DNA of 64,000 bases from Pseudoxanthomonas sp. SL93 (GTDB taxonomy: Bacteria; Pseudomonadota; Gammaproteobacteria; Xanthomonadales; Xanthomonadaceae). Every line of letters starts with the position of its first letter. The first letter of the stretch is position 1. Under the pieces are notes generated by a model, which saw only the letters and a program-made list of their open reading frames with translations, did no database searches and was not told the DNA's origin. Of the stretch, positions 38,209-45,768 are shown piece by piece. The stretch lies in assembly GCF_026625825.1 (NCBI RefSeq), contig NZ_CP113065.1, positions 2,542,001-2,606,000 on the forward strand, written 5' to 3'. The position numbers and the translations under genes are program-made.

Positions 38209-39090
38209 TCAGGGGTGCTCGGCTTCGACGTGCACTTTTTCCCGCCTCAGCAGGTAGATGCCGCTGGCGACGATGATGGCCGCACCGATCCACGTGACGC
38301 CATCGGGCAGCACGCTCCAGAGCGCGAGATCCAGTGCCACGCCCCAGACGAGCGCGGTGTACTCGAGCGGCGCGATCAGCGAAGCTTCGCCGCGCCGGAA
38401 CGCCTCCGTCAGCGCGACCTGCGCCAGCGAACCCGCAAGGCCGACCATGCCGATGATCCACAGGTGTCCGGCCTGCAGCGGCACCCAGCCTGGCAGCGCC
38501 AGCAGCCAGGCGCCCAGCGACAGCAGCACCATGAACCAGAACACCATCGCCTGCGTACTGTCGCGCTGGGCCAGCATGCGCACGGTGATGGCGCCGGCCG
38601 CATAGCAGACCGCCGCGATCAGGATTGCCAGGCCACCGGCCGTCAGCATGCCTTCGCCGGTGGGCCGCAGGATCACCAGCACGCCGACCAGGCCGATCAC
38701 GATGGCCGCCCAGCGCCCCGCCCCGACCTTCTCGCCCAGCAGCGGACCCGCCATCGCGGTCACCAGCAGCGGCGCCACGAAGGTGATGGCATAGGCCGTG
38801 GACAACGGCATGGTGCGCAACCCGTACACGAAGCCGACCATCATGCAGATGCCCAGCAGCCCGCGCACTAGATGCAAAGGCCAGCGCACCTGCAGCAACG
38901 TGGCGGGCTTCACCGTGGCCAGCACCCACAGTGTCACCAGCGGCAGCGATGACAGGCCACGCAGCGCCGCCACCTGCAACGGTGGGTAGTGCGGCGACAG
39001 CAGCTTCAGCCCCGCATCCATCAGCGCGAACATCAGCACGGCCAGCAGCATCAGGATGATGGCGGCGGAATGGGGGTGGCGGGACGTCAT
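38209..39090 (-). CDS. DMT-superfamily (EamA) transporter
   Basis: A 293-residue permease with ten helices and two EamA repeats (about 5-140 and 150-285). PLSTAYAITFVAPLLVTAMAG and FRRGEASLIAPLEYTALVWG are the conserved helix endings of each repeat. Such proteins export metabolites or amino acids; the substrate is unknown. Confidence 0.87.
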   Translation of the reverse strand: MTSRHPHSAAIILMLLAVLMFALMDAGLKLLSPHYPPLQVAALRGLSSLPLVTLWVLATVKPATLLQVRWPLHLVRGLLGICMMVGFVYGLRTMPLSTAYAITFVAPLLVTAMAGPLLGEKVGAGRWAAIVIGLVGVLVILRPTGEGMLTAGGLAILIAAVCYAAGAITVRMLAQRDSTQAMVFWFMVLLSLGAWLLALPGWVPLQAGHLWIIGMVGLAGSLAQVALTEAFRRGEASLIAPLEYTALVWGVALDLALWSVLPDGVTWIGAAIIVASGIYLLRREKVHVEAEHP

Positions 39091-39166
39091 GCCTCATTAT
39101 CCACGGGAGCGCGACGCGGTTGGGGGCATCAGGCTAAAATTCGCCGGTACCAGCAAGGAATCCCCC

Positions 39167-39649
39167 ATGCCCTCTTTCGACGTCGTCTCCGAAGTCAACG
39201 TGCACGAACTGACCAATGCGGTCGACCAGGCCAACCGCGAACTGTCCACCCGCTTCGACTTCAAGGGCGTGGACGCGAAGTTCGTGCTGGAGGACAAGCT
39301 GATCACCCAGTCCGCGCCGAGCGATTTCCAGCTCAAGCAGATGACCGACATCCTGCGCGCGCGCCTGATCGCGCGGCAGATCGATGCGCGCTGCCTGGAC
39401 TTCGGCGAGGTGGAAACGAACCTCGCCGGCGCGCGCCAGAAAGTCACCGTGCAGCAGGGCATCGAGCAGAAGCTGGCGAAGAAGATCGTCGCCACCATCA
39501 AGGAAGCCAAACTGAAGGTGGAGGCGCAGATCAACGGCGACAAGCTGCGCGTGACCGGCAAGAAGCGCGACGACCTTCAGGACGTCATCGCCCTGCTGAA
39601 GAAGACCGAGTTCGAGCTGCCGCTGCAGTTCGACAATTTCCGTGACTGA
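39167..39649 (+). CDS. yajQ: YajQ-family nucleotide-binding protein
   Basis: A 160-residue protein of two ferredoxin-like domains, starting PSFDVVSEVNVHELTNAVDQ and ending FELPLQFDNFRD, both highly conserved. In Xanthomonas campestris the YajQ protein XC_3703 binds cyclic di-GMP and affects virulence gene expression; the same role here is likely but inferred. The start at 39167 matches the family length. Confidence 0.95.
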   Translation: MPSFDVVSEVNVHELTNAVDQANRELSTRFDFKGVDAKFVLEDKLITQSAPSDFQLKQMTDILRARLIARQIDARCLDFGEVETNLAGARQKVTVQQGIEQKLAKKIVATIKEAKLKVEAQINGDKLRVTGKKRDDLQDVIALLKKTEFELPLQFDNFRD

Positions 39650-40205
39650 GTTGCCTCGTGAAGACGCCGATGGCGTCGACCCCATCGCCGCCACCCGCCG
39701 CTGGGTGGAACGCGCAGTCATCGGCCTGAACCTGTGCCCGTTCGCCAAGGCCGTCTACGTCAGGCAGCAGGTGCGCTTCGTGCTGAGTGATGCCTCCACC
39801 CCGGAGGCGCTGCTGGAGGAACTGGCCGAGGAGCTGGTGCTGCTGCGCGACACCGACCCGGCTGAGATCGACACCACGCTGATCGTCCACCCGGATGTGT
39901 TGACGGACTTCCTGGACTACAACGATTTCCTCGACAACGCCGACGCCGCCATCGAGGCGCTCGACCTGCAGGGGGAGCTGCAGGTGGCGAGTTTCCACCC
40001 GGACTACCAGTTCGCCGGCACGGCGCCGGACGACATCAGCAACTACACCAACCGTTCGCCCCACCCCACCCTGCACCTGCTGCGCGAAGCCAGCATCGAC
40101 CGCGCGGTGGAGGCCTTCCCCGATGCGGACGTCATCGTCGAGCGCAACGTGAAGACACTGGACGCGCTGGGGCACGCCGGCTGGGCGAGGCTGTTTGCTG
40201 ATTGA
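39642..40205 (+). CDS. DUF1415 protein
   Basis: A 187-residue cytoplasmic protein starting at a GTG that overlaps the yajQ stop by eight bases. VIGLNLCPFAK, TTLIVHPDVLTDFLDYNDFL and VASFHPDYQFAG are the DUF1415 signatures, including a conserved Cys and His-Pro pairs. Function is unknown. Coupling to yajQ suggests coordinated expression. Confidence 0.88.
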   Translation: MTELPREDADGVDPIAATRRWVERAVIGLNLCPFAKAVYVRQQVRFVLSDASTPEALLEELAEELVLLRDTDPAEIDTTLIVHPDVLTDFLDYNDFLDNADAAIEALDLQGELQVASFHPDYQFAGTAPDDISNYTNRSPHPTLHLLREASIDRAVEAFPDADVIVERNVKTLDALGHAGWARLFAD

Positions 40206-40220
40206 GGTCGGGCGGGTTTG

Positions 40221-40247
40221 CTGTAGGAGCGACGTAAGTCGCGACCG
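40221..40247 (+). repeat. Left REP of the RAYT element
   Basis: The 27-base sequence beginning CTGTAGGAGCGACG is exactly reverse-complementary to 40840-40866. It contains the GTAG tetranucleotide and an internal GCGAC-GTAA-GTCGC hairpin, the usual REP layout. Confidence 0.9.
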
Positions 40248-40288
40248 GGAGTCTTTTCCACCATGACCCCCACCAGCACGCCCGCGCC

Positions 40289-40777
40289 CTAAAGCCACAT
40301 CGCATCCCAGTACGGGTACTTCCCGATCTCCTCGACCAATCCGGCACGCAGCGGATTGGCAACCACATATCGCGCAGCTATCCGCAGATCATCATCGCGC
40401 CGCATGGCCCGGTCATGGAAGCTGGCTTCCCAGACTCGCCGCGGGCTCCCTCTGCTTGCCGGGTACGCCCGGGCCGTATTCGCCTTCAGCCTCTGCACGC
40501 ACACGGATAACGTCTCCATCGGGCCCAGTTCGATCAGGCCGTGCCAATGGTCCGGCATCAGGACCCAGGCCAGAAGGCGCGAGCGATACCACAGGCGCTT
40601 GTCGGTGATGGCGCGCGCGACGGCATGCGCCGCTGCCGGGTCGGAGAACAACGGCCTGCGATCACGCGTGACGCACGTGACCAGGTAAGCCTGTCCAGAT
40701 ATCGATGCGCGACCGCGGCGGAGTGCCGCATGGCCATGCAGGGTCCTCTTCGCAGTGCCATCCATGCCGACCAACAT
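40289..40777 (-). CDS. REP-associated tyrosine transposase (RAYT)
   Basis: A complete 162-residue Y1/IS200-like HUH nuclease that acts on single-stranded REP DNA. YLVTCVTRDRRPLF (31-44) is the N-terminal strand, HWH (77-79) in MPDHWHG is the metal-binding HUH motif, and Tyr137 in RYVVANPLRAGLV is the expected catalytic tyrosine. It is flanked by perfect 27-base inverted REPs. RAYTs are domesticated, single-copy enzymes that spread REP/BIME sequences; no frameshift or missing motif is seen, so it may be active. Confidence 0.93.
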   Translation of the reverse strand: MLVGMDGTAKRTLHGHAALRRGRASISGQAYLVTCVTRDRRPLFSDPAAAHAVARAITDKRLWYRSRLLAWVLMPDHWHGLIELGPMETLSVCVQRLKANTARAYPASRGSPRRVWEASFHDRAMRRDDDLRIAARYVVANPLRAGLVEEIGKYPYWDAMWL

Positions 40778-40839
40778 GGCTAGAAGCTGCGTTAGACGAC
40801 ATCAGGAGATGACAGAAATCCTTGTAGGACTTTGCCGTG

Positions 40840-40866
40840 CGGTCGCGACTTACGTCGCTCCTACAG
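40840..40866 (-). repeat. Right REP of the RAYT element
   Basis: Exact inverted copy of 40221-40247. Its last six bases (40861-40866) encode the end of the HAD gene, including the TAG stop. Confidence 0.9.
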
Positions 40867-41544
40867 GGCGAGCCCCAGCCGCTGCTCCAGCAGCACGCGC
40901 GCATCATGCAGCGACGGCAGGATGGTGTGGCCGAGTGCGCGAACGGCGTCGTCGGGCTCCAGCAGGTCCGGGATCTGGATGGGGTGCATGCCGGCCGCCA
41001 GTGCCGCACGCACGCCGGTGGGTGAATCCTCAAGCACCAGACACAGCGCTGGATCGACATCCAGCGAGCAAGCCGCCAGCAGATAGACATCGGGCGCAGG
41101 CTTGGGGTGTTCGACGTCGCTGCTGGTGCAGACCGCGTCGAAGTACGGCAACAGCTGCGAGGCTTCTAGCTTGCGCAGGGCCAGCGGCCGGCGCGTGGAC
41201 GTGGCGACAGCGCGCGGAATGCCGCGCGAGCGCAGGAACTCCAGCATCTCGATGATGCCGGGGCGGTGCGGCATGCCCGTCGCCACGATGGCGTCGTACA
41301 ACGCATGCGAGCGCTGCAGGATCAGCTCGCGCTTCGCCTCGCCCACGGCTTCATCCAGCAGATGCCGGCATACGGCCTCACTGTGGCCGACCATCGACAG
41401 CCACAGCACCTCGGGAAGGTCGTGGCCGAGCTCGCGCGCGGCTTCCGCCAGGCAACCGATGATCGCGCGCTCGCTGTCCAGCATCAGGCCGTCCATGTCG
41501 AAGATGACCGCGACGGGCGCGAACGGCAAGGAAGGATCCTTCAC
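40861..41544 (-). CDS. HAD-superfamily hydrolase (beta-phosphoglucomutase-like)
   Basis: A 227-residue HAD phosphatase. Motif I FDMDGLMLDS holds the two catalytic Asp, ATSTRR is motif II, KPAPDVYL motif III and EDSPTGVRAA motif IV. The helical cap lies at about residues 25-90. Substrate is probably a small sugar phosphate. The stop codon lies inside the REP of the neighbouring RAYT element. It overlaps the rsuA stop by four bases. Confidence 0.88.
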   Translation of the reverse strand: MKDPSLPFAPVAVIFDMDGLMLDSERAIIGCLAEAARELGHDLPEVLWLSMVGHSEAVCRHLLDEAVGEAKRELILQRSHALYDAIVATGMPHRPGIIEMLEFLRSRGIPRAVATSTRRPLALRKLEASQLLPYFDAVCTSSDVEHPKPAPDVYLLAACSLDVDPALCLVLEDSPTGVRAALAAGMHPIQIPDLLEPDDAVRALGHTILPSLHDARVLLEQRLGLAL

Positions 41545-42248
41545 GCATCGGCCTCGAACAGGCGGCGCAGATCGCCTTCATCCAGAAGACGCCACTGTCC
41601 GGGCGAGAGATCGCCCAGCGTCAGTCCCCCGATGCGGCTGCGATGCAGCGCCTCCACGTGGTTGCCGACGGCGGCGAACATGCGACGCACCTGGTGGTAA
41701 CGACCTTCGGTGAGCGTGACCTGCCCATGGCGCGGATCGATCACGTGCAAGCCGGCCGGCGCCAGCGGCGTCTGCTCCGACTCCAGCATCAACGTGCCAC
41801 TGGCGAAGACCGCGCCTTCGTCACCGCGCAGATCCTGCGCCAGCGTGACGTCATAGACCTTGGGCAGGTTGGCCTTCGGCGAAATGATCCGGTGCAGCAG
41901 TCCACCGTCGTCGGTGAGCAGCAACAGGCCACTGGTCTCGCGGTCCAGCCGTCCCACCGTGGACAGCACCGGCGAGCGCTCGCGGAAACGCGACGGGAAC
42001 AGGTCGTAGACGATGCGGCCGGTGTCCTTGGTCGAGCAGGTGTAGCCGACGGGCTTGTGCAGCAGGATCGCCAGCCCCGGCGCCGGATCGAGCGGCTCGC
42101 CATCCACGCGGATGTTGTCGTGGTCGACGGGATCATCGGCGTACAGCACCTCGCCCGCGGCGTCGGTGATGCGGCCTTCGCGGAACATCCATTGCACCTG
42201 CTTGCGGCTGCCGTAGCCCAGGTTGGCGATGTGCTTGACGATCTTCAT
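41541..42248 (-). CDS. rsuA: 16S rRNA pseudouridine(516) synthase
   Basis: A 235-residue RsuA-family enzyme that isomerises U516 of 16S rRNA. The N-terminal S4-like domain (1-60) has NLGYGSRKQVQWMFREGRI. The catalytic Asp is in TVGRLDRETSGLLLLT. The C-terminal RYHQVRRMFAAVGNHVEALHR is typical. The start MKIVKHIANL at 42248 fits the family; the longer frame to 42293 does not. Confidence 0.88.
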   Translation of the reverse strand: MKIVKHIANLGYGSRKQVQWMFREGRITDAAGEVLYADDPVDHDNIRVDGEPLDPAPGLAILLHKPVGYTCSTKDTGRIVYDLFPSRFRERSPVLSTVGRLDRETSGLLLLTDDGGLLHRIISPKANLPKVYDVTLAQDLRGDEGAVFASGTLMLESEQTPLAPAGLHVIDPRHGQVTLTEGRYHQVRRMFAAVGNHVEALHRSRIGGLTLGDLSPGQWRLLDEGDLRRLFEADA

Positions 42249-42252
42249 GCGC

Positions 42253-43311
42253 TCAACGCCTCGCCTTGACGGCAGCGATGACTTTGAAGCCATCGCGTTC
42301 GCCCGCCACGCGCACGTCGCCGAAGCGCTCGTTCAGTATCTGCTCGTACGGCAGATGGCGATTGGCGACCAGCCAGAGGCGGCCGCCCGGCTTCAACGCC
42401 TCGGCGGCCACGCTGATGAAACGCTGGCCGATGTCGGGACGATCGGCACGGCTTTGCGTATGGAACGGCGGATTGCTGACGATGAAGTCATAGCGCGCCG
42501 GCAGCCCGCGGGTGACGTCGTGCCACAGGAACTGGCGTGTAGCGGACGACGTGGAATCGGCCAGGTTGGTTTCGGCCAGTGCCAGCGCACGTGCTTCGGC
42601 CTCGTAAAGATCCAGCGCGGTGATCTTCGGGCAGCGCGCCAGCAGTTCGCTGGACAGGTAGCCGTAGCCCGCACCGAGATCCGCGCCCTGGCCGGCGATG
42701 TCGGCAGGCAGGTGCTCGACCAGCAGGGCGGAAGCCGGATCGATGCGGTTCCATGCGAACACACCGGGACGACTCAGGAAGCGACCGCCTTCGATGCGGC
42801 GCGGCGCATCGAGCGATGTCCACTTCTCCAGCAGCGCAATGTCGGCCGCCTCATGCAGGGGCCGCGTCCAGAAGGTGCGGCAGTGGAACTTGGTCAGCGT
42901 GCCCGCCAGGCCGGCGAGCTGCTTGAGGTCCGCCTCGCCCGACTTGGCGCCTTCGTTGTTGGTCATGCCGGCCACCACGATGCCGCCGGGCGCCGCCAGC
43001 TGCACCGCGCGCGCCAGCAGCGCGCGCGCTTCTTCACGCTGGCGCGGCGGCAACACCAGCACCAGCGGGTAGCGCGTGGCCGATGACGACGGCGATGCTT
43101 CGGCAATGACCTGGAGGCCGGCGTGCTCGAGCGCTTCCGCATCGGGACGGAAGCTCTGCTCGCATACCAGCTGCGACAACGGGAACTGGCGCAGCGCGGC
43201 GCCATCGCGCGCGCGCAGGAACAGCACCGGCCCGCTCGGCCAAGCCACCTGGCCCTGCACGAACGGCAGCATCAGCGCATCCAGCGCGGGATCGGAGTAT
43301 CGGAAAGCCAA
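42253..43311 (-). CDS. rsmC: 16S rRNA m2G1207 methyltransferase
   Basis: A 352-residue enzyme with a degenerate N-terminal methyltransferase domain and an active C-terminal one. GAGYGYLSSELLARCPKITALDL is the SAM-binding motif I region and IVSNPPFHT is the catalytic NPPF motif. It methylates G1207 of 16S rRNA. It lies four bases upstream of rsuA, giving a two-gene rRNA-modification unit plus the HAD gene. Confidence 0.9.
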   Translation of the reverse strand: MAFRYSDPALDALMLPFVQGQVAWPSGPVLFLRARDGAALRQFPLSQLVCEQSFRPDAEALEHAGLQVIAEASPSSSATRYPLVLVLPPRQREEARALLARAVQLAAPGGIVVAGMTNNEGAKSGEADLKQLAGLAGTLTKFHCRTFWTRPLHEAADIALLEKWTSLDAPRRIEGGRFLSRPGVFAWNRIDPASALLVEHLPADIAGQGADLGAGYGYLSSELLARCPKITALDLYEAEARALALAETNLADSTSSATRQFLWHDVTRGLPARYDFIVSNPPFHTQSRADRPDIGQRFISVAAEALKPGGRLWLVANRHLPYEQILNERFGDVRVAGERDGFKVIAAVKARR

Positions 43312-43434
43312 GGGGCACCGCCAGCAGGAAAACAGATGGCGATTCTAACCGGCCGCGTGCCTGCCTCCGGCAGCGACCGTTGCCTGCACGGCGTGGCCGC
43401 CGGTCGGCGCATTGATACCGCGGTTAAAAAAATG

Positions 43435-43463
43435 TTGCACATCGAAAACAACCGGCGTATCGT
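43435..43463 (+). promoter_or_regulatory. Predicted promoter of a short transcript
   Basis: TTGCAC (43435-43440), a 17-base spacer and TATCGT (43458-43463). The A-rich stretch just upstream (GGTTAAAAAAATG) could be an UP element. It is divergent from rsmC. Confidence 0.55.
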
Positions 43464-43510
43464 GCGCGGCCTTCGGCCCCTGCGGCTGTTTTTTCACCAG
43501 AACGATTTCC

Positions 43511-43636
43511 ATGAAGCCCGCGCACTCCATCACCAACACGCTTGACCTGCAGCCATCGCGCTGCGGCCTGCGCGTGCGTGCGTATGCGTTCGATGCCAAC
43601 CCCGGCAACGAATCCGCGCGGCATCTGGCCACCTGA
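43511..43636 (+). CDS. Possible small protein or leader peptide, 41 residues
   Basis: An ATG at 43511 opens a 41-codon frame reading MKPAHSITNTLDLQPSRCGL and so on, ending TGA at 43634-43636. It lies 48 bases after a good promoter and before two stem-loops, the second a terminator. No family is recognised and the ribosome binding site is weak. The layout of promoter, short ORF, hairpin and terminator is like an attenuator leader or a dual-function small RNA, but there is no codon run for one amino acid and no biosynthetic gene downstream. Confidence 0.35.
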   Translation: MKPAHSITNTLDLQPSRCGLRVRAYAFDANPGNESARHLAT

Positions 43637-43653
43637 CATCCGGCTGACTCCCA

Positions 43654-43678
43654 GGGAGATCGGCCACCCCGATCTCCC
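43654..43678 (+). other. Perfect 10-bp stem-loop after the small ORF
   Basis: GGGAGATCGG (43654-43663) pairs with CCGATCTCCC (43669-43678) around CCACC. It is stable but has no T run, so it may be a regulatory or stabilising hairpin. Confidence 0.6.
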
Positions 43679-43689
43679 GAGGAAACGCG

Positions 43690-43729
43690 AACGCCCTCGG
43701 GTCGCAAGCCGCGGGGGCGTTTTGTTTCC
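43690..43729 (+). terminator. Terminator of the short transcript
   Basis: AACGCCC (43690-43696) pairs with GGGCGTT (43715-43721), with an inner CGG/CCG pairing, followed by TTGTTTCC. Confidence 0.7.
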
Positions 43730-44068
43730 AGCGTTCGCGGAGGATGCGCATGCATCGACCAGGTTCCATCCATTCCACCACGGAAATTCCTTTCCGCCCT
43801 GAAGCATCCGGGTAACGCGCCTGCGCGTCCCGAGGCAGGGGCGCGGCTGCAACCGGCGCATGTGCGCTGCGTTGTGATGCTTCGACGCGAGCGGCGCGGG
43901 GAATGGACACCACAAGGGCGCATGGCGCCCGCACGGATTGCCGTTGGCGACAGCCGGCAATGAGGAACATCGATCGAACACGCTACAGCGGTGCGGGCTT
44001 GTGTCCCGTCCGGTGCGCGCGGCGTTGCCGTGGCGTATGCCGAAGCGTGGGAGGAGGTGTTCCTCGAG
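43730..44068 (+). other. Region upstream of the tRNA-like pair
   Basis: About 340 bases without a supported gene. It should contain the promoter of the tRNA-like/slipin/rtcB unit. No clear sigma-70 promoter or GG-N10-GC sigma-54 promoter was found by eye; near-misses have spacers of 9, 11 or 13. Confidence 0.4.
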
Positions 44069-44139
44069 CGGACGATAGCTCAGAGGCAGAGCAGCGGCGC
44101 ATGCCGTTGGCCACCGGTTCGAATCCGGTTCGTCCACCA
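44069..44139 (+). ncRNA. tRNA-like RNA 1, lacking a seven-base anticodon loop
   Basis: A cloverleaf-like sequence with invariant tRNA features. GGACGA (44070-44075) pairs with TCGTCC (44130-44135) as acceptor; T-A at 44076-44077 fit positions 8-9. The D arm is GCTC/GAGC (44078-44081, 44089-44092) with AGAGGCA loop. The T arm is ACCGG/CCGGT with loop TTCGAAT (44118-44124). A136 followed by an encoded CCA ends it. The anticodon arm is abnormal: A44093-C44098 pair with G44103-T44108, closing a four-base GCAT loop, so no anticodon is presented. It is therefore a tRNA mimic or pseudo-tRNA, not a decoding tRNA. Confidence 0.7.
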
Positions 44140-44211
44140 CTGGATAGCTCAGATGGTTAGAGCATCGGACTGTTAATCCGACTGTCGCGGGTTCGATTCC
44201 CGCTCCAACGC
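44138..44211 (+). tRNA. tRNA-like RNA 2, Asn (GTT) anticodon with defective acceptor stem
   Basis: D arm GCTC/GAGC (44147-44150, 44160-44163), anticodon arm TCGGA/TCCGA with loop CTGTTAA (GTT at 44172-44174), five-base variable loop and T arm GCGGG/CCCGC with TTCGATT are all canonical. The acceptor is not: TGGA (44141-44144) pairs with TCCA (44204-44207), but the next two pairs mismatch, the discriminator position is C rather than G, and no CCA is encoded. It begins inside the CCA of RNA 1, so both come from one transcript. A scanner may call it tRNA-Asn; a role as a mimic is as likely. Confidence 0.65.
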
Positions 44212-44579
44212 CTGAAAAGGCACATGACCTTTCACGTCATGACATGGGGACGCAAGTCCCACCCCGGAAACGCCCCGTGCGGCGTGACGCTTTCCCGCGA
44301 CGGAGCGCAGGAAGACGGCATGTCGCAGCGGGGACGAAGCCGGCACCGCGCCCTCGACGCGGAGGCGCGCAGCGTTCGATGCGGTCCACCGATCGCACCC
44401 TCGTTGCGAAGCATCCGCGGACAGCGCCGGCCGCCCGCCTCGCCTCCGTCCAGGGGCGTTTCCACCTTCTTCCGTCGATCGCAGTGTGCGGTCGGCACAC
44501 CATCGTCGTGGCGTTCGATCCTCCACGACGGTGTTCCCCAACGGATCGAACCACCAGAGCCAACAAGGAGAACAACGCC
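44212..44579 (+). ncRNA. Structured leader between tRNA-like pair and slipin gene
   Basis: A 368-base stretch with no convincing ORF on either strand. Stem-loops on the plus strand: CATGAC/GTCATG (44223-44241); GGGAC-GCAA-GTCCC with a GNRA tetraloop (44247-44260); GTGTGC-GGTCG-GCACAC (44484-44500); CGTCGTGG/CCACGACG (44504-44530). A ribosome binding site AAGGAG precedes the slipin ATG. It is likely an untranslated leader; whether it forms one defined RNA fold is not known. Confidence 0.45.
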
Positions 44580-45713
44580 ATGCTTCTGAACAGCATGTCC
44601 TGGACCAAGAGGGTCGTGATCGGTGACGGCGAGCGCGGCCTGGTGTATCGCAACCGTCGGTTCGAGCAGCTGCTCGCGCCCGGCGTGTACCGCTGGTTCG
44701 ACCCGATGGGTCGCATCGAAGTACGCACCTTCAACATCGCCGCGCCGGAATACGCCGGCCACGACGTCGACGCGCTGATCGCGCGCCTGGGCGAACGCCT
44801 GGGCGACACCTTCGTCCTCGCCGACATCGGGGTGGACCAGGTCGGCCTGGTGCTGAAGAACGGCAAGCTGGAAGACGTGCTGCCGCCCGGCACGCGACGC
44901 CTGTACTGGGTCGGCCTGGTGAAGGTCGACGTGCAGGCCGTGTCGCTCGCCACGCCGGACGTGGACGTCGCCGTCGCGCGGCGCCTGCGCCAGCTGGGTG
45001 CGCTGTCGAAGCTGGCGGTGGTGGCCGATGTGCCGGCGGAGTTCGCCGGCCTGGTCTTCATCGATGGCAAGCTCGAGCGCACGCTGGCACCGGGCAGCTA
45101 CGCCTTCTGGAACTTCCAGAAGAACGTGGTGGTGGATGTGGTCGACCTGCGCGTGCAGTCGATCGAGGTCTCGGGCCAGGAACTGCTGACCCGCGACAAG
45201 GTCAGCCTGCGCGTGAACCTGGCCGCCAGCACCCGCGTCACCGACGTGGTGGCGGCGCGGACCAAGGTCGCGAAGGTCGGCGACTTCGTCTACCGCGAAC
45301 TGCAGTACGGCCTGCGCAAGGCGGTTTCCGCCAAGACGCTGGACGAACTGCTGGGCGACAAGGCCTCGCTGGACGCCGATATCTTCGCCTACGTGCGCGG
45401 CCAGTTGACCGGCTTCGGCGTGGAAGTGCTGGGCGTCGGCGTGAAGGACGTGATCCTGCCGGGCGAGATGAAGGAGATCCTCAACGGGGTGGTGCAGGCG
45501 GAGAAGACGGCGCAGGCCAACGTGATCCGCCGCCGCGAGGAGGCGAACGCCACGCGTTCCCTGCTCAACACCGCAAAGCTGATCGACGAGTCGCCGGTGC
45601 TCATGCGCCTGAAGGAGCTCGAGGCGCTGGAAAAGGTCACCGAGAAGATCGACAAGCTCACCGTGTTCGGCGGCCTGGATGGCGTGCTGAAGCAATTGGT
45701 GACGTTGAAGTAG
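44580..45713 (+). CDS. Slipin (SPFH/band-7 domain protein) of the rtcB unit
   Basis: A 377-residue protein with an SPFH/band-7 domain at about 155-330 (VVDLRVQSIEVSGQELLTRD, ANVIRRREEANATRSL). It has no obvious N-terminal membrane helix. The first half contains three copies of a GLVxxxGKLExxLxPG-like unit at about residues 20-45, 89-115 and 157-183. The start at 44580 has AAGGAG upstream. It is followed 55 bases later by rtcB. Band-7 proteins form ring-like scaffolds; linkage with RNA-repair ligases is a known genomic theme, with unknown mechanism. Confidence 0.85.
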   Translation: MLLNSMSWTKRVVIGDGERGLVYRNRRFEQLLAPGVYRWFDPMGRIEVRTFNIAAPEYAGHDVDALIARLGERLGDTFVLADIGVDQVGLVLKNGKLEDVLPPGTRRLYWVGLVKVDVQAVSLATPDVDVAVARRLRQLGALSKLAVVADVPAEFAGLVFIDGKLERTLAPGSYAFWNFQKNVVVDVVDLRVQSIEVSGQELLTRDKVSLRVNLAASTRVTDVVAARTKVAKVGDFVYRELQYGLRKAVSAKTLDELLGDKASLDADIFAYVRGQLTGFGVEVLGVGVKDVILPGEMKEILNGVVQAEKTAQANVIRRREEANATRSLLNTAKLIDESPVLMRLKELEALEKVTEKIDKLTVFGGLDGVLKQLVTLK

Positions 45714-45768
45714 TAAAGCCGGTCGCGGTGGACGGAACCACCGCTTCCGGCTTCAATGGAATGACGAC

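Larger units (their letters stand above)
40221..40866. mobile_element. RAYT/REP element (REPtron-like)
   Basis: The transposase gene and its two perfect REP inverted repeats form a 646-base unit between the DUF1415 and HAD genes. No target-site duplication was identified. Confidence 0.8.

Noticed and set aside
40755..41255. 166-codon plus-strand frame over the RAYT right end
   Set aside because: Covers the REP and the antisense of the HAD gene, with low-complexity Ala/Arg sequence and no motif.
43742..44068. Sigma-54 promoter upstream of the tRNA-like pair, as for rtcBA in E. coli
   Set aside because: Candidates with GG and GC were checked, but spacers were 9, 11 or 13 instead of 10 and flanking bases did not match TGGCAC-N5-TTGC.
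43424..44140. 238-codon minus-strand frame over the tRNA-like region
   Set aside because: Cys/Arg-rich composition, no family, and it would run across the promoter, terminator and tRNA arms, which explain the sequence better.
44138..44211. Ordinary decoding tRNA-Asn
   Set aside because: Not fully excluded, but mismatched acceptor pairs, a C discriminator and start inside the previous RNA's CCA argue against a normal tRNA.
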